DNA from: Auanema rhodensis
Lineage: Eukaryota; Nematoda; Chromadorea; Rhabditida; Rhabditidae
Reading direction: 5' to 3'
DNA length: 64,000 bases
Assembly (NCBI GenBank): GCA_964057225.1
Contig: OZ059896.1
Coordinates: 8,060,001 to 8,124,000, forward strand
Shown: positions 11,555-22,758 of the stretch, piece after piece
Numbering within the stretch: the stretch's first letter is position 1
Layout of the letters: every line of letters starts with the position of its first letter
Made by a program: the position numbers and the translations under genes
The notes under the pieces: model-generated
The model's database searches: none
What the model was told of the DNA's origin: nothing
What the model saw: the letters and a program-made list of their open reading frames with translations, nothing else

Positions 11555-14500
11555 ATGAGGGTTTACGAGCTTGAAGACAAAAATTCGCCAGGAAGTGAAA
11601 AGGAAAATGGTTAGTAAAGTGCATATGTCAGGAAATATTTCAAGTTCCTCTAGGGGAAGAACTTGCCCGATTTATAGTGCTGTATGCTAAAGCTTCTTCA
11701 AGAAAACATAAAAAATGGGAAGGCGATGGGATCTTAATATGTTATTCGCGAGTAGCTATTCTAAAATCCGAGGATGAACGAGAAGTTATCTCGAGGTACT
11801 ACTAAAAAGTAAGCCGAATTAACTTGATAACACTCAGATCAACTTCAATAAAAAATATTGATCATTTGGATGAAGGAAAAGTTATAATGGTTGGTGGACT
11901 TGAAGTCCAAATTCAAGAGCGTATTAATTCCGTTTCAAAAGTTGTAACTTCAAACCCTAAGCCGTTGTGGTTAGTTCGAAATGTTTTCTATCGTCGCACA
12001 ATAATAAATATTCAAGTACACCTTTGACTAATCCCTTGAAGAGAACTTCATCTATAGATTCTAAGGTAGAATGTGTATACTACTAAGATTATTCTATTTT
12101 TCGTTTAGTTGGGACCTCAGGCCAAGCGTGCTTTGCCATTCTCAAATGCTCCTCGGAAAGGTTTTGTTTGCCCCGTTTTAGGGTGGGATAATGGCCAAGA
12201 AAAAGTTAGATTGATGGCTTAATCGTATGTTTTCAACTTTGAACTTAAGAGTCAAGCATATATACTTAATGAGGACCAAGTATCTGAAGGGGCTACACCT
12301 ATAACTGTGGATCCTCTTATAAGTCGTTTTTTACGTAAACATCAAAAAGAAGGTGTTCAATTTATTTATAACAGATTGAAAGTATCTTGAATATGTTTTA
12401 ACTTTGTTAATGTTTCAATATCAGAAGGAAAACGGTGGCTGCATATTAGCTGATGATATGGGATTAGGAAAAAGCATCCAAACTATAGCTTCTACTTATG
12501 CTATTTTGAAGAACCAGGTATTACTTTATGAGCTTTGAAGACTAAAATTGGACGTGTAGGATAAAAAAAAACTTGGATTTCAAAAATGTGTTATTATTGT
12601 GCCTTCATCTCTTGTGAATAATTGGAAAGCTGAATTCAGAAAGTGGTTTAAAACTTCATGTGTTCCCGTTAGTAATATCTATCAACTTTGTCTACTATAT
12701 TTTTAAGGCCAAAGTTGTTACTAATGTGCATGATATTAATGTGTATTCGGCATCTTTCAAATACAACCCTTATATGATAATCAGCTATGAAATGGCAGCT
12801 AGGTAAATTTTAATGTTGAAACTTTAGTGCAGTTCTGTTGTTCATTAAGATATGTAGAGAAGTTGGAACCTATAAGGTTTGATTTGATGGTTTGCGATGA
12901 AGCTCATCGCTTAAAAAATCTCAAAGGAAAACTTAGGAATGCGGTATTCTTGCTATATGTTAATTAACCCAAGTAGTTCTCTTCAGTTGTTGTCTCTGTG
13001 TGTTACCAGACGGTTGTTGCTCACCGGTACCCCGCTACAGAACGATCTGGAAGAATTTTATTCTATTTTGGATTTTGCATGTCCTTCTAAGTTTGGCACA
13101 CCTAATGAATTCAGAAAAATGTGTAATGGAAATGACGTAAATTGATCCCCAAAGCTTGTACGAAGAATCTTGTAATGTTCTAGCCTCAGCTAACTGAATT
13201 AATTGACGATACTATTCTACGACGTTCTTCTGAAATTAACAAAGATCATTTACCAGATAAATGTGAGCTTTACGTATGTGGAATGCTACAACATCTAATT
13301 TAGACGAATATGTTTTATTCTGTGCTCCGTCGAAAGTGCAGAAGCGTGTGTTTACTACTTTATGCGACCACATGACTGGGGATCCCTTGGTTTTGATGGA
13401 TTTTATGAGGAAATTATCGAATCATCCTGCTTTGTTGTATAAAAAAATAACTGATCAAGACAAGGTTTTCATGAAAGATACTGGAAACATTATGCTGGTT
13501 TTACAGGATATGTCTAAATATTCGTCAGTTGCTTCATCGTTCCCTTCAGAATTCGGGAATCGTCCTGCATCAATTTCTGATTCAGGTATTGTTTTTGATT
13601 GATATGCAATATCTTACTTGGAACTATAGGAAAACTAAGTGTTCTATTAGAGATGCTGGGTAATTTCCGAAAACTAAACGAATGTTGTGTTGTTGTTTCT
13701 AACTATACCAAGGTTTTCACTGAATAGATTTTCTTGTATAGATATATTGAATTTTTGCTTATAGACTCTTGATATGATATCTGGGTTATGCACTTCAATA
13801 GGTTTGAAAGTATTTAGACTTGATGGTTCAGTTGCGATTGCTGAGAGACAAAAGATTGTCAATAGCTTTAATACTGAAAGAGATCCCCAAAATGTATTCC
13901 TATTAAGTTCTAAAGCTGGTATTTCAAAATTTTGATAATATTGAATCAAATTTATTAATTTAAGGTGGTGTTGGGTTAAATCTGATTGCTGCTTCTCGAT
14001 TGGTACTGTTTGATTCTGATTGGAACCCGGCTTGTGATCTTCAAGCTATGGCGCGAATTTGGAGGGATGGCCAAAACAGGACTTGCCATATATATCGTCT
14101 GGCTACTACAGTGAGCATAATAAAAAAGTAATATATTGAATCGTATTCAGGGCACAATTGAAGAAAAAATTTTGCAAAGACAAATAAAAAAAACAGGGTT
14201 GACTGCAGTTTTGGATCTTTCTGAGCAAAGTGGTTCTGGTAAGAATTGAAAAAAAACATATATTCAATGATACTCTTTTCAGGGAATGTAACGTTTAGTG
14301 ATGAAGACTTGTACGATATTTTCAATATAGTTGAAACTAATTGCAACACTCATGATTTACTTGACTGCAATTGCGGTGGAAATGGATTGTTACCAGTTGA
14401 ATTAGATGACGGTATTGATTGGATTTGTATTATTGGTTTTAATTATTACAGTGGATATAAAGAAATCCACAGGATGAATCTTGATTTCATCTTTTTGAAG

Positions 14501-14819
14501 TTCATTAAATCCTTTTAAGATAATGAAATGAATGAGGCGAACGAAAATGAAGAGCCAATTGAATTAGAACATGAAAACGATGATAACCCGAGTAACGATG
14601 ATACGTCAAATCCTGATAAGACTGATGAATCGGTATGAATTATAGTCTGTTCTTTATCAATGTGTACTACAGGAAGCTTCAATGGCTGAATTGTTTCGTT
14701 GGAGGCACTTTTCTCCAGAATCTCATGACACATGGGCGCTCTTTTGCAATCAAGCAGGTTTGCAGTCCTCATCTCTGACTGAAATCACGTACGCGTTCCA
14801 ACTTTCCTCGAACTTTTGA
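11555..14819 (+). CDS. RAD54B: RAD54B-type SNF2 DNA translocase
   Basis: Nuclear ATPase that remodels DNA with RAD51 in homologous recombination. The N-terminal RAD54B region includes [15 protein letters not shown] (human RAD54[15 protein letters not shown]). SNF2 motifs: [13 protein letters not shown]; Ia [91 protein letters not shown], then YRLATTGTIEEKI. The late [10 protein letters not shown] matches RAD54B HDLLDCECTG rather than RAD54L. All catalytic motifs are intact. Introns are very short. An apparent frameshift near 11690 is removed by a 35-nt intron 11609-11643, and an apparent TAA near 12220 lies in a 45-nt intron. The start follows TTCATAG directly. The C-terminus after about 14430 is acidic and its splicing is less certain. 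Confidence 0.88.
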
Positions 14820-15131
14820 TCTCTTTTCTGAAAATTCATACAACTTAACATGTCATTGAGTTATTGATTTCTCTATTTTCCAATTGGTCGTGACTGTTAA
14901 ATATATCTTCATGCATGTTTTTCAACTGTTGTAATCGAATTGTGTATAAACTAGACAACCACAATAGACTGGTTTTGTAAATTAATTTAATGATAAAAAA
15001 AATATTTCAAAACTTTGTCTCATTAATTTGTTCAATTATTAACAATTGTCTTGCTCAAGATACTTCAATATAGTAGTCTCAGAAGATATTAGCATCTATG
15101 CTCTATTTGTTTCGGAGAGATGGTTTGTCGC
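14820..15131. other. RAD54B 3' region upstream of tRNA-Gln
   Basis: About 310 AT-rich bases with an A-rich run near 14992. Nothing else was recognised. Confidence 0.4.
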
Positions 15132-15202
15132 GGTTCCATGGTGTAGCGGTTAGCACTCAGGACTTTGAATCCTGCGACCCGAGTTCAAATCTCGGTGGAA
15201 CC
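15132..15202 (+). tRNA. tRNA-Gln (anticodon TTG)
   Basis: Acceptor stem GGTTCCA pairs with TGGAACC. The anticodon loop reads CTTTGAA with TTG at the centre, and the anticodon stem CAGGA/TCCTG is closed. A box TGGTGTAGCGGTTAG and B box GAGTTCAAATC are present. A T-rich terminator follows within 10 nt. No intron. The eukaryotic-type internal promoter marks it as a nuclear tRNA. Confidence 0.96.
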
Positions 15203-15986
15203 TTCTCTTTTTTGCGTTTTGAATTGTTATCATATTGATGGCTTTGAAGTGTGCGTTATAGCAGAAACAAGATCTAGACATTATTTGTTTTTTGCTTTTT
15301 CCTTTGGTCTCTTGAAAGAAACTATTTGCTCTGGTACTTCGAATTGTTTCACAATTCTTAATGTTATTAGCTATCATTCTAAGCTGTTCTCAATATGGGT
15401 TTCCATCAGATAAAACATTTTAGAAAGTGTTCGATTGAGTATCGATCGTTTGTATTGTAACGTGTTCTCTTGTTTAAAATCCTTTTCATCTAGATTTGTC
15501 GACAACTACATAAGAACATGTACACAGAACAACGAAGAGAAGAATTTGTTAAATAGTGTAGTCAATTTATAGTTGTTTGTGTCTACCTGAAACATTTTGG
15601 ATTTTGTGAACAATTGTATACATATGTATACTATATTACGTTTATGTATTTGCGGAGAAAACTACTTTCTCTTATCAACTTTCTTCGAATGATATAGATT
15701 ATAGAGAGCATACCAACCATGAACTGTCTTTCACCTTTTTTTGTTTTTATCTTAATCAGTTCTCTCAAAATGTGTGGTCAATGTGGCCTATCTAACGAAC
15801 ACTAGTCTTTACGTATGCAATTACTATAGTCCATAGTGGCCTTGACATTTCCACCTTTCCTTATATTTCTTTTGGAGCTGCATCTTACCTTTTCGTATTT
15901 TGTTTACTGATTACATGTTGTATCCTTGTTTTATATCAGAAATTAAAATTTTTTTGCACGACTAATTCATTATTACTTATAGAACT
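15203..15986. other. Intergenic, tRNA-Gln to SLC35B4
   Basis: About 780 bases. The frames here (15165-15413 plus, 15150-15377 minus) partly overlap the tRNA and look fortuitous. The SLC35B4 promoter should be in this stretch. No RNA gene or repeat was recognised. Confidence 0.45.
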
Positions 15987-17265
15987 ATGTCCGCTCTTGG
16001 ACCTATAGCCGGTGTATTAGGAGGATGTATGGGTTGCATGGTTGTGGTCGAAAATATAGCGAAGTAAAATATTTAATTTATTTCACACTGAAACATTTAT
16101 GATTTTAGACAACAACCTTCCGCTATGAATTTGATGACGTTTTCTACTTTTCTATTTATTGCAGTTCATGGGCTTATTTTCACATCTAACTTTTTTACAA
16201 TTAAAAATAAAATACCTCTAAAGTAAGATCGAGCTCTTTTTAATTTGTAGTAATTATTTTAATTCAGGGGATACATACCAACTGTAATCACATTTTTCAC
16301 TGTGAATGTAATTAACAACCAAGCTCTGAATTTCCATGTCCCTGTACCACTACATATTATTTTCCGATCGGTATATTATATCAGTATTGTTTTCATTTAT
16401 TCCAAATCTACAGGGTTCGCTTTTGGCTAATATGGTACTAGCCTTTGCCTTAGGAAAGCGTTATAGTAACAGAAAATATATATCCGTTCTTGCCATCACT
16501 GTTGGTATTATTATTTGTACATTAGCATCCAACAGCCTGGAGAAAAATTCTAGTCTTTCAATGGAAGAAGCTTCTAAGCATTACCAAGAATGGATGATTG
16601 GTAAAACGTTTTGAAATTTTTTCTGCTTAATTTGTAATTTTCAGGAATTGGGATGCTCTCTTTTGCTTTGATAGCTTCTGCTTATCTTGCTATTGCTCAG
16701 GAACAAATGTATAAAAATTATGGAAAGCATCCTCAAGAAGCTATGTTCATTATTGTAAGTATCATTTAAATTTTTTTATTTCTTTTTCTTAAACTTTAGC
16801 ATGCTGTTTCACTTCCACTTTTTGCCTTAATGGGATCCGATATCATGGCTTCAGCTGAAAAATTCACTGCCTCAGCCCCTTTAAATCTATTAGGAATTGA
16901 ATTTCCTGTATCATCTCTCTGGGCTAATTTAATTTTGAGTTGCTTCTTACAGTAAGTTATTTTCACAAAGTACATTTTACAATATAATTATAGATACTTT
17001 TGCATTCGATTTGTTTATGAATTAAACTCTCGCGTAGACGCATTAACCGTAACTTTAGTCGTAACCTTACGCAAGTTCCTATCATTAATAGTATCTATTT
17101 GGTGGTTCCAGAACCCTTTCACAGGTAGGCACAAGTTATCTTAAACTATTTATAATATGTATTCTAGGGATGCATTGGTGTGGAGCTATCCTTGTGTTCA
17201 TAGGAACATTGGCATTTGCTGATATCTGGGGATCCGGAAAGTCCCAAGAAAAGAAGAAACAATAA
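15987..17265 (+). CDS. SLC35B4: SLC35B4-like nucleotide-sugar transporter
   Basis: Golgi/ER antiporter; the human member carries UDP-xylose and UDP-GlcNAc into the lumen. The product is about 330 residues and largely hydrophobic, consistent with about 10 membrane helices. Family blocks: NLMTFSTFLFIAVHGLIF; GYIPTVITFFTVNVINNQAL; PVPLHIIFRSGSLLANMVL; TVGIIICTLAS; YKNYGKHPQEAMFI; VDALTVTLVVTLRKFLSLIV; QNPFTGMHWCGAILVFIGTL. The LTVTLVVTLRKF block is the family's best-conserved segment. It ends in a lysine-rich KSQEKKKQ tail, resembling a KKxx-type ER/Golgi retrieval signal, though the exact spacing differs. The start follows TTATAG by 4 nt. GLB1 starts 399 nt downstream on the same strand. Confidence 0.9.
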
Positions 17266-17664
17266 TCATAGAATTAATATAATAAATTTTTACTTAAAAA
17301 TAACACTCGATTTCTTTCATTGACAGATAAAATAACAAAAAAATGCTAATAACACAGTACGAAACTGTTTTGATTCTTTGTTTCAATGTAATTTCGGAAC
17401 GTTTACTCAGAAAAGAATGAGTAATAAATCAATAGATTAATTACTTGTTGGATATCATGGTACTATTGTCTTAAGACTGAAAAACAACAATAACTATGTT
17501 GTCAGATACCAAATGTTTTCAATTTTTTCAAATCGGTTCACATTTTAAAGAATTGCCTATTGTTTGACACAACCTATAAATACAAGTCATTTATGATCAC
17601 TCCTCACAGCTGTATTAATTCATACTGTTTTTTTTAAAGTATAACCATTTATATTTAAGATTTG
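17266..17664. other. Spacer, SLC35B4 to GLB1
   Basis: About 400 bases, AT-rich. An AATAAA lies right after the SLC35B4 stop (about 17280). No other signal seen. Confidence 0.45.
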
Positions 17665-20410
17665 ATGAAAAATAAAGAAATGACTTTGATTTTGTACCTT
17701 TTGTTGTATCCTTTGGCTACTTTTGGAATAACGAATAGAACTTTCATTATTGACTACTCTAATAATCAATTTTTGAAGGATGGAAAACCTTTTAGGTATG
17801 TTTCTCTGACATAATGCTACTTGTCAATGCGTATTGCTTTTAATTGAATTAGTTTAGATATGTTTCGGGCTCTGTACATTACTTCCGAACTCATCCTGAT
17901 CAATGGGAAGACCGGTTAAAAACGGTTAGGGCTGCTGGTTTGAATGCAATCCAGACATATATTCCTTGGAACTTTCATGAAACATTTAAAGGAGAGTATG
18001 TTGCAAATAATGAGAATTTACTCTACACAATTCTTCCAGATATGACTTCTCTGGAGCCAAAAATTTCACGCGATTTTTTGAAATTGCTCAAGCTTATAAT
18101 CTGATGGTCTTAGTTAGACCAGGACCTTATATATGTGCAGAATGGGAAAATGGAGGTTTGCCATATTGGCTTTTGAAATATCCAAATATCAGTTTGAGGA
18201 CTTCCAATCCTGAGTTAATTTCATTAATATTATTAGGTATAATTATATTTATTCTAGCTATTTGAGAGAAGCCCTTGGATGGTGGGATGTCTTGCTACCA
18301 TTACTCAAACCTCAATTATATCATAATGGTGGCCCAATTATTATGACCCAGGTTTAATTCCGTTTGTTTGCCTAAATATTTTTGTTTAGTTGGAAAACGA
18401 ATATGGAAGTTTTGCTTGTGACAAAGTGTATACATCCAAATTATATGAAAAAGCTGTTGAGAAACTTGGATGGGAAGCAGTATTGTATACCAGTTAGTTT
18501 TTAGAATCATAACTATAAACCTATGTTTGTTTTAATCTAAGCTGATGGACCTAGCCTAGTTGAATGTGGTAAAATCGACAACGTTTTTATTACTGTTGAT
18601 TTTGGAGATTGTGATGAACTTGATGGAGACAAGTATTTTGATATTCAACAGAAAGCAAATCATAATGGCAATTCCTGGTTATATTTAATTTATTAGTTTG
18701 TATCTATTAAGGTGGTCCATTGGTAAATTCAGAATATTACCCAGGATGGTTCGTAACCTGGGGAGAGAAAAAGACCCGAACCATTGTTCCGAAGACTACT
18801 GCACAAGACGGTATATGATATATATCTTATAAAAGGAAATAAGAATGTTTTCAGTCAGCAAAATGACAAGCTTCTTTCACTCTAGAAATGCTTCTTTCAA
18901 TTTCTACATGTTTCATGGTGGCACAAACTTTGGGTTCTGGAATGGAGCTGAAAATTCAGGCCCTGTATGCATAATTTTTTTTCTAATACAGGGCTATTAT
19001 TTTTACAGCTGATCACATCTTACGATTATTGGGCACCCATGACAGAAAATGGTGTTCCTAATAGTAAGTTTAAAGCTGTCAGTGAGGTTATTGCATCTTG
19101 GCCAGATTGGAATAATAAACCTGAACCAGTGCCTGCATTAGAGTAAGATGCATATAACAATTTTAGTTAACACCATCATTTCATAGTCCTGCTATTTCGG
19201 CAAAAGGAGTGTCTTTAACAAAATATGGAAATCTTTTTGATTTCATGCCTGTTCTTGTAAATAAAACTCGGTGCGTCGATAGGACAGCAACTTTCGAAGA
19301 AGTTTGTTATATAAGTATGCTTATATTATATTATCATTTATTAGCTTGACCAAATGTTTGGCTTTGTTAAATATTCTTTCAAATCCCAAGGAACAGGAAA
19401 AATTTTAAACGGAACTAACGTCAAAGACTATGGATTTGTATATGTCAATAAGCAGTTCAAGGTGTTTTCTTTGCATTCATGAAAAACTTACCAACTGTAC
19501 TTTCTAGGGCCGCACCTCTGCTCATCTTAAACCTCTAACTGTTGAGACGGTGGAAATGAATGCACAAACAGGAGATCAAATTGATATCTTGATCGAAAAT
19601 CAAGGGAGAATCACTTATTTAACTCAGAATGATTATAAGGTTGTTTTGACTACAGATTCAATTGTATAAATGTTTCATTTAGGGATTGGTTGGAGATCTT
19701 ATTATAGACAATAAAGTTTATCCAGCAGAAAAAATTAATTCTTGTCCAATAGATATTGAAAAATTGCCTTCAAATATTGTGGAATCTTCTGAGGTATTAT
19801 ATTATAATAAGAAATTAAATATAATAATATTTAGATAACATCAACATTTATGCCTGGTGATATATATCATGGCGAATTTTTCACTTCTCGAACTGGTGAC
19901 ACTCATATCGATATGAGATCATGGGGTAAAGGTGTAGTGTTTGTAAACGGAGTTAACATTGGCCGTTATTGGAGTACATTGGGGCCTCAGGTGAGATTTA
20001 GCTTCTCTCTAATCTTAATGGTAACAGATAGACATTTTAAAACATTATGAAATTTCTTGATGGTAAAACATTATGAAATTTCTTGAGATAATAGATTTCC
20101 TAAAGCGATCGTTGTCTTAAAATGGAAGCTATAAATTAAGAAATATTAAAAAAGAACAAAGTTCGACGATTAAAATTGTTTGCAGATCTAAGGGTTTGAC
20201 ATAGTACCGTACATGTTGTTTAAAATGATAGCGTGATTTTTATACTTCTACTCATTTTCTTTTTTTCAGTATTCACTTTACATACCTGCTCCAATTCTTC
20301 AAAAGAATAATAACATAACAATTATTGAAATGGAGAAACTCAGTACATCTTGTGCTCAGTCAACGAAATACTGTACATTTGATCTTCTTGATAGTGCTAT
20401 CCCGTATTAG
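17665..20410 (+). CDS. GLB1: Beta-galactosidase, glycosyl hydrolase family 35
   Basis: Lysosomal or secreted exo-beta-galactosidase. A hydrophobic N-terminal signal (about residues 6-22, LILYLLLYPLATFG) is followed by the GH35 TIM barrel: FRYVSGSVHYFRTHPDQWED, AAGLNAIQTYIPWNFHE, VRPGPYICAEWENGGLPYWL, then PIIMTQLENEYGSF with the acid/base Glu of NEYG, and PLVNSEYYPGWFVTWGE with the nucleophile Glu of SEYYPGW. FMFHGGTNFGF is also present as FYMFHGGTNFGF. The C-terminal jelly-roll region includes GKGVVFVNGVNIGRYW, and the last exon reads YSLYIPAPIL. Introns are mostly 40-60 nt, but the last is about 280 nt and holds a 22-nt direct repeat. About 640 residues, as expected. Both catalytic residues are present, so it is probably active. 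Confidence 0.94.
20039..20086 (+). repeat. Two-copy 22-nt direct repeat in a GLB1 intron
   Basis: The 22-nt unit beginning AAAACATTATG occurs at 20039-20060 and again at 20065-20086, with 26-nt spacing and no mismatch. It lies in the unusually long last intron of GLB1, suggesting recent local slippage or duplication. Confidence 0.9.
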
Positions 20411-20788
20411 TTTAGCGGAAAAGTGAGAGCGTAGTTTGTATACTTCTGTCATGCAACATTCTGTTTGATTCATTATTTACCAATATTTAATATTGCTGTT
20501 CGATACATGAAATAAAAATACATCAGATAAGAATCATGAACATAAGAACATTTTATTAAAAAAACTGGCTTGAAAAACTTTTAAATGTACACAAAGGCAG
20601 GTTGCACATAATATGCGGACTAGTATATGAGTGACTTATTTAAGTGCATGAGGAGATAAAATTATTAATTTTTAGCAACATGAGCGAAGTTGGAGGAATT
20701 ATGGCAAATGATCAAATAGCTAAATGACATAACGAATGAAGATCTTTAAGAAACTCGTGGTTAGAATATTTAAATTTGCGATAATTAC
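20411..20788. other. Convergent intergenic region, GLB1 / RIC-3
   Basis: About 380 bases between convergent stop codons, so it should contain both 3' UTRs. AATAAAAATA near 20512 could be the GLB1 polyadenylation signal. No gene seen. Confidence 0.5.
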
Positions 20789-22758
20789 TCAAGTACGACG
20801 TGCACGTTTTCGGACTTTCTTCTCCACAGGTTTAGATTCAATTCTAGATTCTTGAATGGGTTCGTCATCATACTCAGGTGTATGATCTTGAGATATTACT
20901 TCGATCTTTTCAGTATTGTCCTCTTGGAGTTCTTCTACTGTTTCTTTTTCGAGTTCTAGTGCAGGTTCATCTTCCACGTTTTCCTTTTCTTCTTCAGAAT
21001 TATCCTCCAGGGTGGGCATATCATCATCTACTACTTCATCGGATTCCTTCCATTCCATCGCCTGTTTCTTCTTCTTTTCTTTGTCCTTACGACGTCGAGA
21101 TCTTTCTTTTTGTCGAACTCGTTCTTCTTCTTCTGAATCTGCAGAGGATGCTGATGAATTCAATTCAGAGTCGCTAGTCATATCCTCGTCGCTATCATCC
21201 GCTAAATGACGATCTTTTTCCTTTTCATAAGCTTCAGATAGAACCTAATGTGTTTTTATTATTATATAACGATGGTAAGAAAAAAATGTTTACCTTAAAT
21301 TCTTTAAGTGCTTTCTCCAAATCCCCAATATATTGTTCACTTTCAGCGCTTAATACTGGTTTGGCAGGAACAACTTCTTTTTTCTTAGTATCTTTCTTAG
21401 GTGTTACTTGTTCCATTGCTCCCAAATCTAATCCTTGAGCTTGAACTTGTTCAAGCTGCTCTAAAATTTTAGTCATAGCGTCTTCAGTTTGCCTGAGGCG
21501 TTCCTGTAGCCCTCTTAGTTTTTTCTTGCCTATGATTGAAAAACAATATATTCGAGTTTCGGTCACAACACTAACCTAATTTGCCTGAGAACTGTCCACT
21601 ATTCTCTTCCTCAGACTCTGAATCATCACTCTCAGAACCATAACCACGTCTCTTCTTCTTTTTTTTCGACTGAATATTAAATATATATCTATTTTCTGGA
21701 TGCAAGTAATTTGAAAACCTTGAAAAGTGTATATAATAAGAATATAACAACTCCGACAGTATAAATTGGTAACATCCAGGTAAACATGCCACGACCACCA
21801 CCGGTAGCTTGTTGATTGTCATGCTATAACAGTATAATAGTAAGAGGAGAAAAAACTGTAGTTACCTGAGCAGCTGCCATTCTCATTGCTGGATGATCAT
21901 GTCTAGGACCACCTGTACGAGGACCACCCGGTCCCATTCCTGGATGAATGGGAGGCTTATGAGCTCCATTACTTCTTGATTGGTCTTTACCACCTTAATA
22001 TGAGCTAGTTACCTTTGAAATTTGGGCCCAAACAAGCTAACTAACCGAAAAATCCCATAATCATTGGATGAAATACAGTTGGGTAGAGCATAGCAAAGCA
22101 TACAACGATCACTCCTATCACTAAACCTAACTTCCATCCTGTAAGTAGTATTTATTGAATAGAAACTTTTGTTTAAAATATATATAATATAACTATGTTC
22201 CCGATATCAGATTTACAAGTCTCATCATACAACTAGTTTTATAGTAGAATAGAAAGCTTAAGCTTGGTTTACAATCGAATACACTATTTTCGTACTAATT
22301 TATATAATTTTCTAGCTGGGCATAGCTCAAATTTGCAGATAAAAAATCTTTGCATATTATCAATAAAGTATACTTCCTGCTTAGAGAACTGTAAAAATAA
22401 TGGTAGTTTGCCACTTTATCTTACTCCAACGTTTTTTTCTTATTATTCATAAATGCTATCGTAAAGTTTTAATATTGATTTTCACTTTGAAATGTACATG
22501 CAGTTTCAAATGCTGTACTGAATCGTACGTGAACACTCATACTTCTTATTCACGTTTTGAAGATTTATTCATAATACTACTGAATTATTCGGTACCATTG
22601 TTACTTTAACTTCTTTTAGTTGAAGAAATATTATTTGTTCTTTGATTTCACATAATTTTATTTTTTCTAAATATTTTACCTGATATGCCATCGTCTTCAA
22701 AATCATCTGAACGTTTCCGTTTTCGTCGACGATCACGACCTCTTGATCGTTCAGTCAT
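20789..22758 (-). CDS. RIC3: RIC-3 acetylcholine-receptor chaperone
   Basis: ER membrane chaperone for maturation of nicotinic acetylcholine receptors. A basic N-terminus (MTERSRGRDRRRKRKR) is followed by a first membrane helix, GWKLGLVIGVIVVCFAMLYP. A Gly/Pro-rich loop (HPGMGPGGPRTGGPRHD) leads to a second helix, MLPIYTVGVVIFLLYTLF, then KSKKKKRRGYG. Acidic residues and a coiled coil follow (KKKLRGLQERLRQTEDAMTK). The long C-terminal tail is Glu/Asp/Lys-rich and ends VRKRARRT. Two helices followed by coiled coil is the RIC-3 layout, and nematode RIC-3 has a similar long charged tail. The first intron (about 22140-22679) is longer than most here. The ATG follows CTTTTCAG by 5 nt. Confidence 0.88.

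Noticed and set aside
11640-11720. Apparent frameshift in RAD54B suggesting a pseudogene
   Set aside because: A 35-nt intron ending at AAG (11643) puts the exon in frame with the RAD54B-type KHKKWEGDG block, and all later helicase motifs are intact.
12200-12265. In-frame TAA in RAD54B
   Set aside because: It lies within a 45-nt GT..AG intron; joining the flanking exons gives an unbroken frame.
20878-21209. Two Ser/Leu-rich plus-strand frames
   Set aside because: They are antisense shadows of the Glu/Lys-rich RIC-3 tail.
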